A DNA stretch of 64,000 bases. Origin: G963665495 sp963677785 (GTDB taxonomy: Bacteria; Desulfobacterota; Desulfovibrionia; Desulfovibrionales; Desulfovibrionaceae). The position numbers and the translations under genes are program-made. The notes below the pieces were generated by a model that made no database searches, had not been told where the DNA came from, and worked only from the letters and a program-made list of their open reading frames with translations. Positions 34,191-43,513 of the stretch are shown here, piece after piece. Positions within the stretch are counted from its first letter, which is position 1. Every line of letters begins with the position of its first letter. The stretch spans positions 62,001 through 126,000 of the forward strand of contig CAXXDH010000003.1 in the NCBI GenBank assembly GCA_963677785.2, written 5' to 3'.

Positions 34191-34865
34191 ATGCTCTCCA
34201 ACCTGTATGACTTTCTGCAGACGGAATCCCACTTTTTCGGCCATCTCGAACTGGATTTTTTTCTGTTTCTACTCAACATCCTCGGCACTGTCGTGTTCGC
34301 CATTTCCGGAGCTCTCTCCGGGCGCAGGCACGGTTTTGACCTCCTGGGCGTTGCGGCAGTATCCTTCGTGACCACCAACGGCGGCGGCACCATGCGCTGC
34401 CTGCTGCTGGGCAACTTTCCCATTTTCTGGATAGGAGATACCCTGTGGCTGTATCTCACGCTGGCCACGGCTGTACTGACCTACTTTCTCGGTCCCTCGG
34501 ATGAGTCCAAATTTCCTGAAAAGATCTGGCTGTTCCTTGATGCCGTCGGCCTGATCAGTTTTTCCATAACCGGAGCCTGGGTCGCGCTCGGCCTGCATGC
34601 GGGAAACGGTGTTGCCATCCTCATGGGCATGATCACCGGCTGCGGCGGCGGGGTCTTGCGCGACGTTCTATGCAATACGCACCCCAGCATTTTCCACAGG
34701 GAAATCTACGCCACAGCGGCCCTGCTCTCCGCTGGCGTATTCGTGGCCGGCGTATCTCTGGGCTTCGGGCTGCGTATTTCCGCTCTGGTGGCCTTGTGCT
34801 GCGGCCTGGCCCTGCGCCTGGCCTCGCTGCGTTTCGGCTGGTCCCTTCACCTGCGGCGCATGTGA
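34191..34865 (+). CDS. UPF0126 / trimeric intracellular cation channel-like membrane protein
   Basis: A 224-residue inner-membrane protein with two tandem UPF0126 modules of three helices each. The first has FAISGALSGRRHGFDLLG and the TTNGGGTMRCLLLG turn; the second has SITGAWVALGLHAGNG and GCGGGVLRDVL. Family members (YicG, YadS) are implicated in glycine transport and share the fold of TRIC channels. GAGGAA precedes the ATG by about seven bases. The gene stands alone. Confidence 0.88.
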   Translation: MLSNLYDFLQTESHFFGHLELDFFLFLLNILGTVVFAISGALSGRRHGFDLLGVAAVSFVTTNGGGTMRCLLLGNFPIFWIGDTLWLYLTLATAVLTYFLGPSDESKFPEKIWLFLDAVGLISFSITGAWVALGLHAGNGVAILMGMITGCGGGVLRDVLCNTHPSIFHREIYATAALLSAGVFVAGVSLGFGLRISALVALCCGLALRLASLRFGWSLHLRRM

Positions 34866-35002
34866 ATGCAGCCCGGGCTTGGTGATCCTGTTTCAGCCCT
34901 TGGGAAACAATCAACATAATCAGCTTAATTTCTGCCCTTGCCTTGAAAACCAGAGTTTTTGTAAAAAAAATGTAATAAACATCACGAGAACCCGCCGCCA
35001 TC

Positions 35003-35031
35003 TTGACAAAGCCCCTACTGCCTGCAAATAT
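35003..35031 (+). promoter_or_regulatory. Candidate promoter of pal
   Basis: TTGACA at 35003-35008 is perfect, but the -10 region 17-20 bases downstream (AAATAT / TATCTT) is poor. It lies about 110 bases before the pal start codon. Confidence 0.35.
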
Positions 35032-35119
35032 CTTAACTTATTTTTATGCACGGCCACCTTTTAAAAGCCGGGGCAACACTTCTCCACGCGAAACTGCCGC
35101 GTGGCCCATGGAGGAACGA

Positions 35120-35638
35120 ATGAAGATTTGGACTGGACGTTTGGCAACGATTCTACTTATTTTATTTATTGGGCTTTCGTATGGTTGTGCGAAAACCAAC
35201 GTGGATTCCAACGCCATGCCTCCTGGAGCCCAGGAGCCCGGCAACGGAACCGGTTTGAACGACAGCGAGCTTGAGGCCCGAAATCTTGCTGAAAGCCAAC
35301 GGATCATTGTTGGCGAAAAAGTGTACTTCCCCTTTGACAGCTCGACCATCACCCCTCAAGGACAGGAAATTCTGCGCCGCAAGGCCGAGGTGATGAAAAG
35401 CAAGCCCAATTTGCGCGTGCTCATCGAGGGCAACTGCGACGAACGCGGCACGGTCGAATACAACCTCGCACTGGGCGAACGCCGTGCCTTGGCGGCCAAA
35501 AAATACCTGGTTCTGCTTGGTGTCAGCCCCATGCAGATTGAAACCGTCAGCTTTGGAGAAGAGCGTCCGGCTGTCCTGGGCCACAATGAAGAAGCCTGGG
35601 CCATGAACCGCCGTGATGAATTTCGCCTTGTCTGGTAG
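35120..35638 (+). CDS. pal: Peptidoglycan-associated lipoprotein (OmpA-like domain)
   Basis: A 172-residue outer-membrane lipoprotein. The signal peptide ends in the lipobox LSYGC with Cys23 as the lipidated residue. The C-terminal OmpA domain (about 65-172) has YFPFDSSTITPQG, the peptidoglycan-binding LIEGNCDERGTVEYNLALGERRA and the closing NRRDEF motif. GAGGAA lies four bases before ATG 35120. tolB and tolQRA, usual partners, are not in the window, so pal is a lone gene here. It anchors the outer membrane to the cell wall. Confidence 0.93.
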   Translation: MKIWTGRLATILLILFIGLSYGCAKTNVDSNAMPPGAQEPGNGTGLNDSELEARNLAESQRIIVGEKVYFPFDSSTITPQGQEILRRKAEVMKSKPNLRVLIEGNCDERGTVEYNLALGERRALAAKKYLVLLGVSPMQIETVSFGEERPAVLGHNEEAWAMNRRDEFRLVW

Positions 35639-35660
35639 TTGATCCGCAGGCCGAAACGTG

Positions 35661-35698
35661 ACGCAGGGCCGCCTCTTGGGCGGTCCTGCGTTTTTTTA
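35661..35698 (+). terminator. Terminator of pal
   Basis: CGCAGGGCCGCC and GGCGGTCCTGCG form a twelve-base stem (one G-T pair) with a short loop, followed by seven T. Confidence 0.9.
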
Positions 35699-35825
35699 GA
35701 GCATCTTAGGAGCTGTTTCTAATCCTGAAAAGATTTAGATGCTCTTATGCATTTATCTGAAACAATAAGACATTTTGGAGAGTCTTCGAGCTTAGAGACT
35801 CTTATACAGCCAAGCTGTGTTTCAG
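35698..35825. repeat. Nested inverted repeats downstream of pal
   Basis: Two adjacent foldable units: AGAGCATCT (35698-35706) / AGATGCTCT (35737-35745), and CTGAAACA (35757-35764) / TGTTTCAG (35818-35825), which encloses AGAGTCT/AGACTCT. A related GCATCTTA...TAGATGCTCT arrangement is present at 6208-6240. These may be remnants of a small repetitive element; the assignment is tentative. Confidence 0.4.
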
Positions 35826-35855
35826 ATGCGAGCCTTGTTGTAAGTCGAAAATGCG

Positions 35856-36329
35856 CTATGCGCCGAAAAGCAGCCGCAGCACCCAGAGGGCCAGCAGCGC
35901 GTACACTCCGGCCAGAACATCGTCGATCATGATGCCGTAGCCTCCGGGAAGCCAGTTTTCAGAGGCCCGTATCGGCGGAGGCTTGGTGATATCGAAAATG
36001 CGGAACAGTACGAAGCCCGTGACAAGCCAGCCGAAAGACAACGCTGCAAAGGGCAGAAAGGTCAGCCACTGGCCTATGAGTTCGTCCATGACGACGATCC
36101 CCGGATCTTTTTTACCCTGCAAACGTTCGACACGCGTACCGGCCATGCCTCCCAGGACAAAAAGCGCCAGCAAAAACACCACCCGCCAGAATCCTGGCAG
36201 GGGTAAAAAAAGCAACGGCGCCAGGGCCACCGCCACTGCGGACCCCACGGTTCCGGAGACGGGGCAGCGCCCGGCGAACCAGAGCGCGCTGAATTCCGTG
36301 GCCAGACGATCCTTGACTTGTTCATTCAC
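35856..36329 (-). CDS. pgpA: Phosphatidylglycerophosphatase A
   Basis: A 157-residue inner-membrane phosphatase that removes phosphate from phosphatidylglycerol phosphate. Family motifs GRCPVSGTVGSAVA (about 20-33), PGIVVMDELIGQW (76-88) and FRIFDITKPPPI (110-121), together with the terminal GYGIMIDDVLAG, are all present. The start is GTG 36329 with GAGAGGA upstream; no in-frame ATG is available. It lies 44 bases after the PilB/GspE-like gene on the same strand, probably co-transcribed but unrelated in function. Confidence 0.93.
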   Translation of the reverse strand: MNEQVKDRLATEFSALWFAGRCPVSGTVGSAVAVALAPLLFLPLPGFWRVVFLLALFVLGGMAGTRVERLQGKKDPGIVVMDELIGQWLTFLPFAALSFGWLVTGFVLFRIFDITKPPPIRASENWLPGGYGIMIDDVLAGVYALLALWVLRLLFGA

Positions 36330-36373
36330 GACTTCATTTCCTCTCAGGATATTTTTTTATTTGTTTCAACCAA

Positions 36374-38002
36374 TCAGACCAGCACTGCCGCACCGGCCTC
36401 CTCCAGCGTGGTGAAGCCGCGCAACACCTTGTCCGCCGCATCCATCTTCAAGGTCCGCAGCACTCCCAGCTCCACAGCGAGCTCTTCCAGCTCGTGCATG
36501 GTCTTGCCTTTGATTATCGCGGTCTTGATTTCCGGGGTCACATCCAGAATTTCATAGATACCGCAGCGACCGCTGTAACCGGTGCCGTTGCAATGGTAAC
36601 ACCCCTTGCCGCGTAGAAAAGGCGTCCCGGCCACGGGTTTCAGGCCCAGAGCCTGCATGGCTTCCGGAGGCGCTTCATAGGTTTCGATGCAATTGGGGCA
36701 GATCCGCCGGACAAGCCGTTGCGCTCCCACGCATAGCAGGGTCGAGGCAATCAGAAAGGGTTCAATGCCCATTTCCACAAAACGCGTCACCGCGCCACAG
36801 GCCGTGTTGGTATGCAGAGTCGAGAGCACCAGGTGGCCTGTCAGTGCGGATTCGATACTGATTTCAGCGGTTTCCTGGTCGCGAATCTCACCCACCATGA
36901 TTACGTTGGGGTCCTGGCGCAGAATGGAACGCAGGCCGCTGGCAAAGGTCATGCCCGCCTTGCGGTTCAGCTGGGCCTGTCGGATGCCCGACATGCGGTA
37001 TTCCACCGGATCTTCCAGGGTGATAACATTGATATTGGGCTTGCTGACGCGGCGCAACAGCGCGTACAGCAGCGTGGACTTGCCGCTTCCGGTCGGACCG
37101 GTGGCCAGTACCATGCCGTAGGGCTTTTGCACGGCGCGGACGAATTTATCCATTTCCTCGGACGCCAGCCCCAGATCTTCCAGTTCCAGCATCTTGCCCT
37201 TGGACTGCTGCAGCAGGCGCAGGACCATGTTTTCACCGTAAATGGTGGGCAGAGCCGAGGCGCGAACGCTGATTTCCGTATCGCCTACGCGAAATGTGAA
37301 ACGGCCGTCCTGCGGTATGCGCGTCACGGATATATCCATGCCCGCAAGCAGCTTGATACGCGAGATAATGGGGAAAAAATAACTTTTGGGCGGCGCGGGA
37401 AACTCCCTGAGCTGTCCGTCGATGCGAAAGCGCAGCTGTATCTTGTCCTTTTCCGGACTGATGTGGATATCGCTGGTTTTTTCCCGTACCGCCTGCATCA
37501 ATATGGAATTGACCAGTTTGATCACCGGTGCTTCCTGGGCCATATCCTGGGCCGAGGACACCGTTACATCCAGTGAGTCTTCTTCATCCTGCGGCAGGGA
37601 GTCCGCCTCCATGCCGTCCATGCCCTTGAGCATCTCCCCGACGTTGAACGTGGTGCCGTAAATGGCCTGGGCCAGGCTGTTCAACTCCTTTTCCGTACAG
37701 ATCACCGGTTCTACGTCCTTGCCGGTAATCTTGCGTATCTCGTCCTGGATTCGGATATCCAGCGGATCCGCAGTGGCGAACAGCAGTATCGGTCCGTCCT
37801 GGCGCAACGGAATAATCCGGTATGCCTGGGCCGTCTCAATATCAATCAGCTCGCCCAACTGCTTGTCGTGCGGATATTTTTCCGCCGTATACCTGTCTAT
37901 CTTGAGTTGTTCGGAAATCAGCTCGACAATCTGCTCCTCGTTCATTTCCGAGCGGGCACCCTGCAGCTGTCCATTCTCTTTTTTTGATTTGTTCGCTTCC
38001 AT
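36374..38002 (-). CDS. Type IV pilus / type II secretion assembly ATPase (PilB/GspE family)
   Basis: A 542-residue hexameric ATPase of the PilB/GspE family. An N-terminal MshEN-type domain (about 20-130; compare the RYTAEKYPHDKQLGELIDIE and DPLDIRIQDEIRKITG segments) precedes the ATPase core with Walker A GPTGSGKST, aspartate box ITLEDPVEYR, Walker B FASGLRSILRQDPNVIMVGEIRD and a four-cysteine zinc site (CPNC ... CYHC). No other pilus or secretion genes lie nearby, so which machine it drives cannot be told. The first ATG is used; a second Met at residue 20 would also fit the family. Confidence 0.93.
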   Translation of the reverse strand: MEANKSKKENGQLQGARSEMNEEQIVELISEQLKIDRYTAEKYPHDKQLGELIDIETAQAYRIIPLRQDGPILLFATADPLDIRIQDEIRKITGKDVEPVICTEKELNSLAQAIYGTTFNVGEMLKGMDGMEADSLPQDEEDSLDVTVSSAQDMAQEAPVIKLVNSILMQAVREKTSDIHISPEKDKIQLRFRIDGQLREFPAPPKSYFFPIISRIKLLAGMDISVTRIPQDGRFTFRVGDTEISVRASALPTIYGENMVLRLLQQSKGKMLELEDLGLASEEMDKFVRAVQKPYGMVLATGPTGSGKSTLLYALLRRVSKPNINVITLEDPVEYRMSGIRQAQLNRKAGMTFASGLRSILRQDPNVIMVGEIRDQETAEISIESALTGHLVLSTLHTNTACGAVTRFVEMGIEPFLIASTLLCVGAQRLVRRICPNCIETYEAPPEAMQALGLKPVAGTPFLRGKGCYHCNGTGYSGRCGIYEILDVTPEIKTAIIKGKTMHELEELAVELGVLRTLKMDAADKVLRGFTTLEEAGAAVLV

Positions 38003-38185
38003 ACGGCGGCGTCTCCCTCATTGGCATCTCCGACCCGTCCCGTAACGGATCGTAATACATCTTTACCATACTTTATTGAGAATTATCAAAGGCTGTTATG
38101 CACAATTTTCCGTTTCCGGTTGACTCTCCGGCTCCGCTTATTCTACATAGGCTGTCATTTATCTCAATTCTGACCGGGACACGTT

Positions 38186-40084
38186 ATGTTGCAATATACC
38201 TACCGCTTTGCCGTCTGGCTGGCCGCTTTCGCTTTGCTGGCGGGCACCCTGCAGGGGTGCGCTCCGGGCTACGGCGTATCCAGGGTTAACCTGGATATCC
38301 GTTCCAAGACCTTGAATCTCAACGCCTTGAATTCTCCTTCACCAAGCGAGATAACGCTGCTGGTGCTCAAACAACGCGATCTCATCAACAGCTGGCGTAC
38401 GGACAGAGAGACTGTCTATAAAACAATAAAAGCCGAATACGATCAAAGCAAGGATAGAAGTTTGCTCTTCGCCCTGATAGAGCTCTCCTATTCGTGGGCG
38501 AAATCCGAACGTTCCAAAAGCGAGGCGGAAGCCAAATACCTCATGACGTCCGCCGTACTGGCTTTTGACTATCTGTTTGATGAAAACCTCTCGCCGCCCC
38601 CGTCGCTTTTTGAAAAGCAATCCCGTCTGGCCTGCCAGTTTTACAACAGCTCTCTCACGCAACTGGCCATCAACATCAAGGCCCGCGGACTGAATTTCAG
38701 CCCTGGAAGCGAACACGCTCTGGTGGACGGCAAATTGCGTATCGTCACACATCAGTCCGAGCTACCCTGGCAAGCCAAAGAATATTCGGAGATGTTCGTC
38801 GCGGACCAGTTCAAGGTCAAGGGACTCAATGAGGAATACGGGACTTCCGGACTGGGCGTTCCACTGATCCTTATCCGCAACGTATCTCAGGACGACAAGG
38901 AGCACGCCCAGTTGCGCTATCTGCCGCCGCTCAAACAAAGCTTCGGCGCTAGCGCTTTTTTGCGCGTTGCTCCGGTTTTCCTGACGGAAACCAAAGGTTC
39001 CGAAACTATCCGCAACGCATCCCTGGAGCTGTACGATCCGACCAAGACCTTTGAAATCAACGTCCGCAACCGCCATGTTCCGCTGCGTACGAATCTGACG
39101 ACGCCCCTGGCGTACATGATGGAAATCAACACCCCGCCGTCGGGCTTGCAGGGCATGCTCTGGCCGGAAGAATGGAAACAGCGCCAGGGCCTGCACATGC
39201 TCCAGCCCTATGAAAAAAACAAAATCCCCGTGGTCCTGGTGCACGGGCTGATGTCCTCGCCCGCAACCTGGCTGCCCATGCTGAACACGCTCATGGGTGA
39301 CCCGGTGATACGCAAACATTACCAGTTCTGGTTTTACATGTACCCCACGGGCAACCCCGTATTGTACTCGGCATCGCTGCTGCGCGGCTCCCTGCAGGAA
39401 GCCCAGGAAGTCTTTGATCCGGAGCACACCTCCGATACGTTCAACAACATGGTGCTCATCGGACACAGCATGGGCGGGCTGCTGTCGCGCGCCATGGCCC
39501 AGGACAGCGGGGACTCGCTCTACAAAATTGTTTCCGACGTACCGGTGGACAAGCTTCCGCTCAACGCGGAGGACAAGAATTTCATCAAGAACATCTTCTT
39601 TTTCAAGCCGTTGCCCTTTGTCAAAAGAATCCTTTTTCTCGCTGTGCCCCATAGAGGCTCCACCCTGGCGGACAGCACCATCGGTCGCCTCGGCGCCTAT
39701 CTCATCACGCTTCCGCTGCAGCTGGTAAAAACATCACTCAGCATCGTGGCCAAACTGCAGCAACTCGGCAGTGCCGACGCGCACCACGCCGGGATCCTGA
39801 ACAAACTCGACCACGCGCCTACAGGCATAGATGCGCTCTCACCCAACAACAAGGCGCTCATCACAGGGGCAAATCTGCTTGTCCGCGTGCCCCATCATTC
39901 GATCATCGGAAACAACAAGGAAGCCGGGGTACCCGGTACGGACGGTATCGTGCCTTATGAAAGCGCGCACCTGGAAGACGCGAAGTCTGAACTAATCGTG
40001 CATTCGGGACACAGTGTCCAGGAACAGCCTTTGACCGTACGTGAAGTGCGCAGGATTCTGCTCAGTCACATTGGGGTGGAATAG
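38186..40084 (+). CDS. Lipoprotein of alpha/beta-hydrolase (lipase/esterase) type
   Basis: A 632-residue lipoprotein: lipobox LQGC gives Cys25 as the anchored residue. The first roughly 330 residues form an uncharacterised N-terminal region. The hydrolase domain follows, with the oxyanion segment VVLVHGLMSSPATW and the nucleophile elbow GHSMGG; candidate acid and histidine residues are in GTDGIVPYES and VHSGHS. It should act at the outer or inner membrane on a lipid or ester substrate. The 3' end overlaps the convergent kinase gene by 23 bases. Substrate unknown. Confidence 0.85.
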   Translation: MLQYTYRFAVWLAAFALLAGTLQGCAPGYGVSRVNLDIRSKTLNLNALNSPSPSEITLLVLKQRDLINSWRTDRETVYKTIKAEYDQSKDRSLLFALIELSYSWAKSERSKSEAEAKYLMTSAVLAFDYLFDENLSPPPSLFEKQSRLACQFYNSSLTQLAINIKARGLNFSPGSEHALVDGKLRIVTHQSELPWQAKEYSEMFVADQFKVKGLNEEYGTSGLGVPLILIRNVSQDDKEHAQLRYLPPLKQSFGASAFLRVAPVFLTETKGSETIRNASLELYDPTKTFEINVRNRHVPLRTNLTTPLAYMMEINTPPSGLQGMLWPEEWKQRQGLHMLQPYEKNKIPVVLVHGLMSSPATWLPMLNTLMGDPVIRKHYQFWFYMYPTGNPVLYSASLLRGSLQEAQEVFDPEHTSDTFNNMVLIGHSMGGLLSRAMAQDSGDSLYKIVSDVPVDKLPLNAEDKNFIKNIFFFKPLPFVKRILFLAVPHRGSTLADSTIGRLGAYLITLPLQLVKTSLSIVAKLQQLGSADAHHAGILNKLDHAPTGIDALSPNNKALITGANLLVRVPHHSIIGNNKEAGVPGTDGIVPYESAHLEDAKSELIVHSGHSVQEQPLTVREVRRILLSHIGVE

Positions 40085-41537
40085 GGCATTTCAGTTCCAA
40101 AGGCAGATAAAAGCAAAACGTGGCGCCCTGGTCCACGGTGCTTTCCACCCAGACCTTGCCGCCATGGGTCTGGATGATTTTTTTGACGATAAACAGCCCC
40201 AGGCCGGTGCTGCTCTCTCCGCCGGTCGGACGGGGGCCGCCTTTGCGGAAGGATTCGAAGACATGCTGTTGCTGCTCGGAGCTCAGCCCCGGCCCCTGAT
40301 CCGAAACACGGACCACCACGCGTTTTTCCACGTTGCGTACGGAAACCGTAACCGTGGTGTCTCTGGGGGAAAATTTGATCGCATTGGACAGCAGATTGTC
40401 TATGACCTGGGCGATACGCTTGCGGTCCAGCTCCAGGGACACCTCTTCAATATCGGTTTCGATCTTGATCCGTTTGGCGTTTGCGCCGATCTGAATGATC
40501 CGTACGCGCTCTTTGACCAGCGTTTCCAATGTGACGGGTGAAAGTTCGAGTTCCAGCCAGCCGCTTTCGATTACCGAAACATCCAGCATGTCGTTGACAA
40601 GTTCGAGCATGTGCTTGCTTTCATGGTAAATCATCCCCATGATTTCCGCATGCTCCTCGTCTCGGGCGCCTTCGAACTCCTCCAGCAACAGCTGGCTGAA
40701 GCCCTTGATGCCGTTGATGGGGTTCCTCAGGTCATGAGCGGCCATGCCCATGAACTTGTTTTTCAAGTCATTGAGTTCCCGCAGCTCCCGAATGGATTCG
40801 ATCATTTCCTGGTTCTGCACTACGCGGCAATAAAACTCTTCTCTCTCAAAAGGCTTTTTGATGAAATCATTAGCGCCGTTTTTGATAAAATTGACCGAAA
40901 GCTTTTCGGAGTCGATTCCGGAAATACCCACCACGGCCAGCTGCTCTTTGGTGTAGTTTTCCCGAATGAGCGCAGTCAGCTCTATGCCGCTCATCTGCGG
41001 CATGCTGTAGTCGATGATTGCCAGGGTGATGTCATTGTACTTTTTCAACAGCTGCATGGCCGTATCAGCCCGTGACGCCAGGACCACATTGAACATATAA
41101 AACTTCAGCAACGACCGCAGCTGGCGCCGCATCACAGGCGAATCATCCACCACCAGCACCCTGGTACGGCGGTTTCTGTCCAGCCGTTTGATCAGGTGCG
41201 CCAGAGCTGAAAACCCCTGCTTGTTCTTGTAGACGTAATCAATGACGTTCTTGGAGAGCAACGAACTGCGTATTTGATCTGAAATGGTGGACGTGAAAAC
41301 AATGGAAGGAATATTGTTGGCTAGGGCGAAATCCACCACCTCGCCATTGGGCGCATCCGGCAGAATCAGATCCAATGTGGCGACAAAGTACTTCGCCCCG
41401 GATGCTTCGATAGCCCGGCGGGCTTCCGCAAAGGTGCCTGCTATATCAACCGAAAAATGCGTCTCTAATTCGATCAGCGATTTGAGATGCCGTGCGATAT
41501 TCAGCGAATCTTCGACAACAAGGACTCGTTGCTTCAC
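40062..41537 (-). CDS. Hybrid two-component protein: two receivers plus histidine kinase
   Basis: A 491-residue soluble protein with two receiver domains (residues 4-115 and 125-240), then a HisKA domain (MAAHDLRNPINGIKGFSQLL, phosphorylated His) and an HATPase domain (DNLLSNAIKFSPRD, DQGPGLS, STGLGLFIV). The first receiver has VVEDS and the Asp in VATLDLILPD; the second has VVDDS and AIIDYSMPQMSG. No transmembrane segment or sensor domain is seen, so its input probably arrives by phosphotransfer or protein contact. The start is GTG 41537 with a weak ribosome site. It overlaps the lipase gene tail by 23 bases. Confidence 0.92.
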   Translation of the reverse strand: MKQRVLVVEDSLNIARHLKSLIELETHFSVDIAGTFAEARRAIEASGAKYFVATLDLILPDAPNGEVVDFALANNIPSIVFTSTISDQIRSSLLSKNVIDYVYKNKQGFSALAHLIKRLDRNRRTRVLVVDDSPVMRRQLRSLLKFYMFNVVLASRADTAMQLLKKYNDITLAIIDYSMPQMSGIELTALIRENYTKEQLAVVGISGIDSEKLSVNFIKNGANDFIKKPFEREEFYCRVVQNQEMIESIRELRELNDLKNKFMGMAAHDLRNPINGIKGFSQLLLEEFEGARDEEHAEIMGMIYHESKHMLELVNDMLDVSVIESGWLELELSPVTLETLVKERVRIIQIGANAKRIKIETDIEEVSLELDRKRIAQVIDNLLSNAIKFSPRDTTVTVSVRNVEKRVVVRVSDQGPGLSSEQQQHVFESFRKGGPRPTGGESSTGLGLFIVKKIIQTHGGKVWVESTVDQGATFCFYLPLELKCPIPPQCD

Positions 41538-41739
41538 CCTACCGTCCCGCTATGCACCACCGGAATGCATAAAATTTTTTCACGAAATACCCCCGCTCCA
41601 TGGCACGCGACCGTACCCTCCAGCCAAATTATCTAAAAGTGTATACGCCTTTTTTAAAAAGCCCGCCAGAGGCAAAATTGGACGAAGAGTAGACGCAGGT
41701 TGCAATCCGGATCAAACGGGAAGGAATAAGTCCTTTACA

Positions 41740-41892
41740 CTAGTAAGGCTGCCTGTATTGAGATACCGTGGTGGATTCCTGGAGAGATATGACGGCGGTA
41801 GGCCGGCTGAAATCAAAGGATTCCTGTATGCCGAACGCGTACATGCACACGGAAAAAAGCAACAACAAAAAAAACAAAATACCGTTTCGCAT
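41740..41892 (-). CDS. Possible short membrane or exported peptide
   Basis: A 50-residue frame beginning MRNGILFFLLLLFSVCMYA, a short signal-like hydrophobic segment, then a polar tail. AGGGGG lies about five bases before the ATG, which is the main support. No family recognised. It lies between asnS and the hybrid kinase gene on the same strand. Confidence 0.35.
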   Translation of the reverse strand: MRNGILFFLLLLFSVCMYAFGIQESFDFSRPTAVISLQESTTVSQYRQPY

Positions 41893-42004
41893 GACTGCCC
41901 CCTGTCTTTTTTGCGTACCATGCCCATGGGGGATGTCACACGTATTGCATACGCATGACATTCTGATGAATTGTCGACCATAAGCGGCCATGCAAACGAA
42001 CGCG

Positions 42005-43393
42005 TCAGAATTCCAGGTTTTTCGGCGTACGCGGAAACGGTATCACGTCGCGGATGTTGCTTACGCCCGTGAGCAGCATCAAAAAACGTTCAAAGCCCAT
42101 GCCGAAGCCCGAATGCGGCACCGTGCCGAAACGGCGCAGATCCAGATACCACCAATAGGCGTCCTTGCGCATGTCCTGGAGGTCCATCCGGCGTTCCAGC
42201 ACCTCCATACGCTCTTCACGCTGGCTCCCGCCGATAATTTCCCCGATACCCGGCACCAGCACGTCCATGGCCGCCACGGTCTTTTCATCGTCGCTGAGGC
42301 GCATATAAAAAGGTTTGATGCTCGCAGGGTAATCGAAAACCACTATGGGCCGCCTGGCGTAATCCTCCGCCAGGTAACGCTCGTGCTCGGTCTGCAGGTC
42401 AATGCCCCATTTCACGGGAAAATCAAATTTCTTGCCGGATTTCTCCAGAATCTTGATGGCTTCGGAGTACGGCATGCCCACGAAATCCTGCTTGAGAATG
42501 TTTTCCAAGCGCTCCGAAAGCCCCTTGTCCACGAATTTGGCAAACAGTTCGATATCCGGTCCTGACGCATCCAGAACCCGGCGGATCACGCTTTTAATGA
42601 AATCCTCGGCCAGCTCCATATTGTCGTTGAGGTCCTCAAAAGCCATTTCCGGTTCGATCATCCAGAACTCGGCCGCATGCCTGGCCGTGTTGGAATTTTC
42701 CGCCCGAAAGGTCGGCCCGAACGTATACACCCGGCCCAGCGCCTGGGCCAGGGCTTCGGCCTCCAGCTGCCCCGATACGGTCAGCCCGGCTTCCTGGCCG
42801 AAAAAATCCAGCGAGGCCAGCTCTGCCGGATCCTTGCCAAGGCCTTCGGGAATCGGCGGCAAGGTGGTCACCCGAAACAGCTCGCCCGCGCCCTCGCAGT
42901 CCGAACCGGTCAGGATGGGCGTATGCACGTAACAAAACCCGTTCTCGCGAAAATACGAATGCACCGCAAAGCTCGCTTCCGAGCGGATACGCCACATGGC
43001 CCCGTATTTGTTGGTCCGCGAACGCAAATGCGCGATGGAACGCAGGAACTCATCCGAGTGGCGTTTTTTCTGCAACGGATACGATTCGGGATCGGCCTCT
43101 CCGAGCAAACGAATCCAGGAGGCCCGGACTTCCCATCGCTGCCCCTTGCCCGGCGAAGGCACCAGCGCGCCCCGCACCTCCACGGCGCTGCCCGTATGCA
43201 TTTCTTTGACCGCCTCGTAATCCCGCATGCCTTCATCGGCAATGACCTGAATGTTCGCCAGGCACGAGCCGTCGTTGACTTCCAGAAAAGAAAAATCCTT
43301 GGCATCCCGCCGCGTACGCACCCAGCCGCGAATCAAAATTTCCTTGTGTTCCTCCGTGGCGCCTAAAGCCTCCACGATACGCATTCTCCGCAT
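42005..43393 (-). CDS. asnS: Asparaginyl-tRNA synthetase
   Basis: A 462-residue class II synthetase that charges tRNA-Asn. The N-terminal OB-fold (about 18-100) is followed by the catalytic core: motif 2 FGPTFRAENSNTARHAAEFWMIEPEM and motif 3 SGFGMGFERFLMLLTGVSNIRDVIPFPR at the C-terminus, which is diagnostic for AsnRS. Length matches E. coli AsnS (466). The gene stands alone on its strand, with GGGGAAC a few bases before the ATG. Confidence 0.97.
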   Translation of the reverse strand: MRRMRIVEALGATEEHKEILIRGWVRTRRDAKDFSFLEVNDGSCLANIQVIADEGMRDYEAVKEMHTGSAVEVRGALVPSPGKGQRWEVRASWIRLLGEADPESYPLQKKRHSDEFLRSIAHLRSRTNKYGAMWRIRSEASFAVHSYFRENGFCYVHTPILTGSDCEGAGELFRVTTLPPIPEGLGKDPAELASLDFFGQEAGLTVSGQLEAEALAQALGRVYTFGPTFRAENSNTARHAAEFWMIEPEMAFEDLNDNMELAEDFIKSVIRRVLDASGPDIELFAKFVDKGLSERLENILKQDFVGMPYSEAIKILEKSGKKFDFPVKWGIDLQTEHERYLAEDYARRPIVVFDYPASIKPFYMRLSDDEKTVAAMDVLVPGIGEIIGGSQREERMEVLERRMDLQDMRKDAYWWYLDLRRFGTVPHSGFGMGFERFLMLLTGVSNIRDVIPFPRTPKNLEF

Positions 43394-43513
43394 AAAGTTC
43401 CCCTTGTCCGAACTTACTGGCTATGCTATTCGCAACAGCGCAATCTTATTGCGCCCGTTTTCTTCCGGAGCAATCCAGGGCATTATGCCTGGAGCGCCCC
43501 CCAACCGCAAGAC

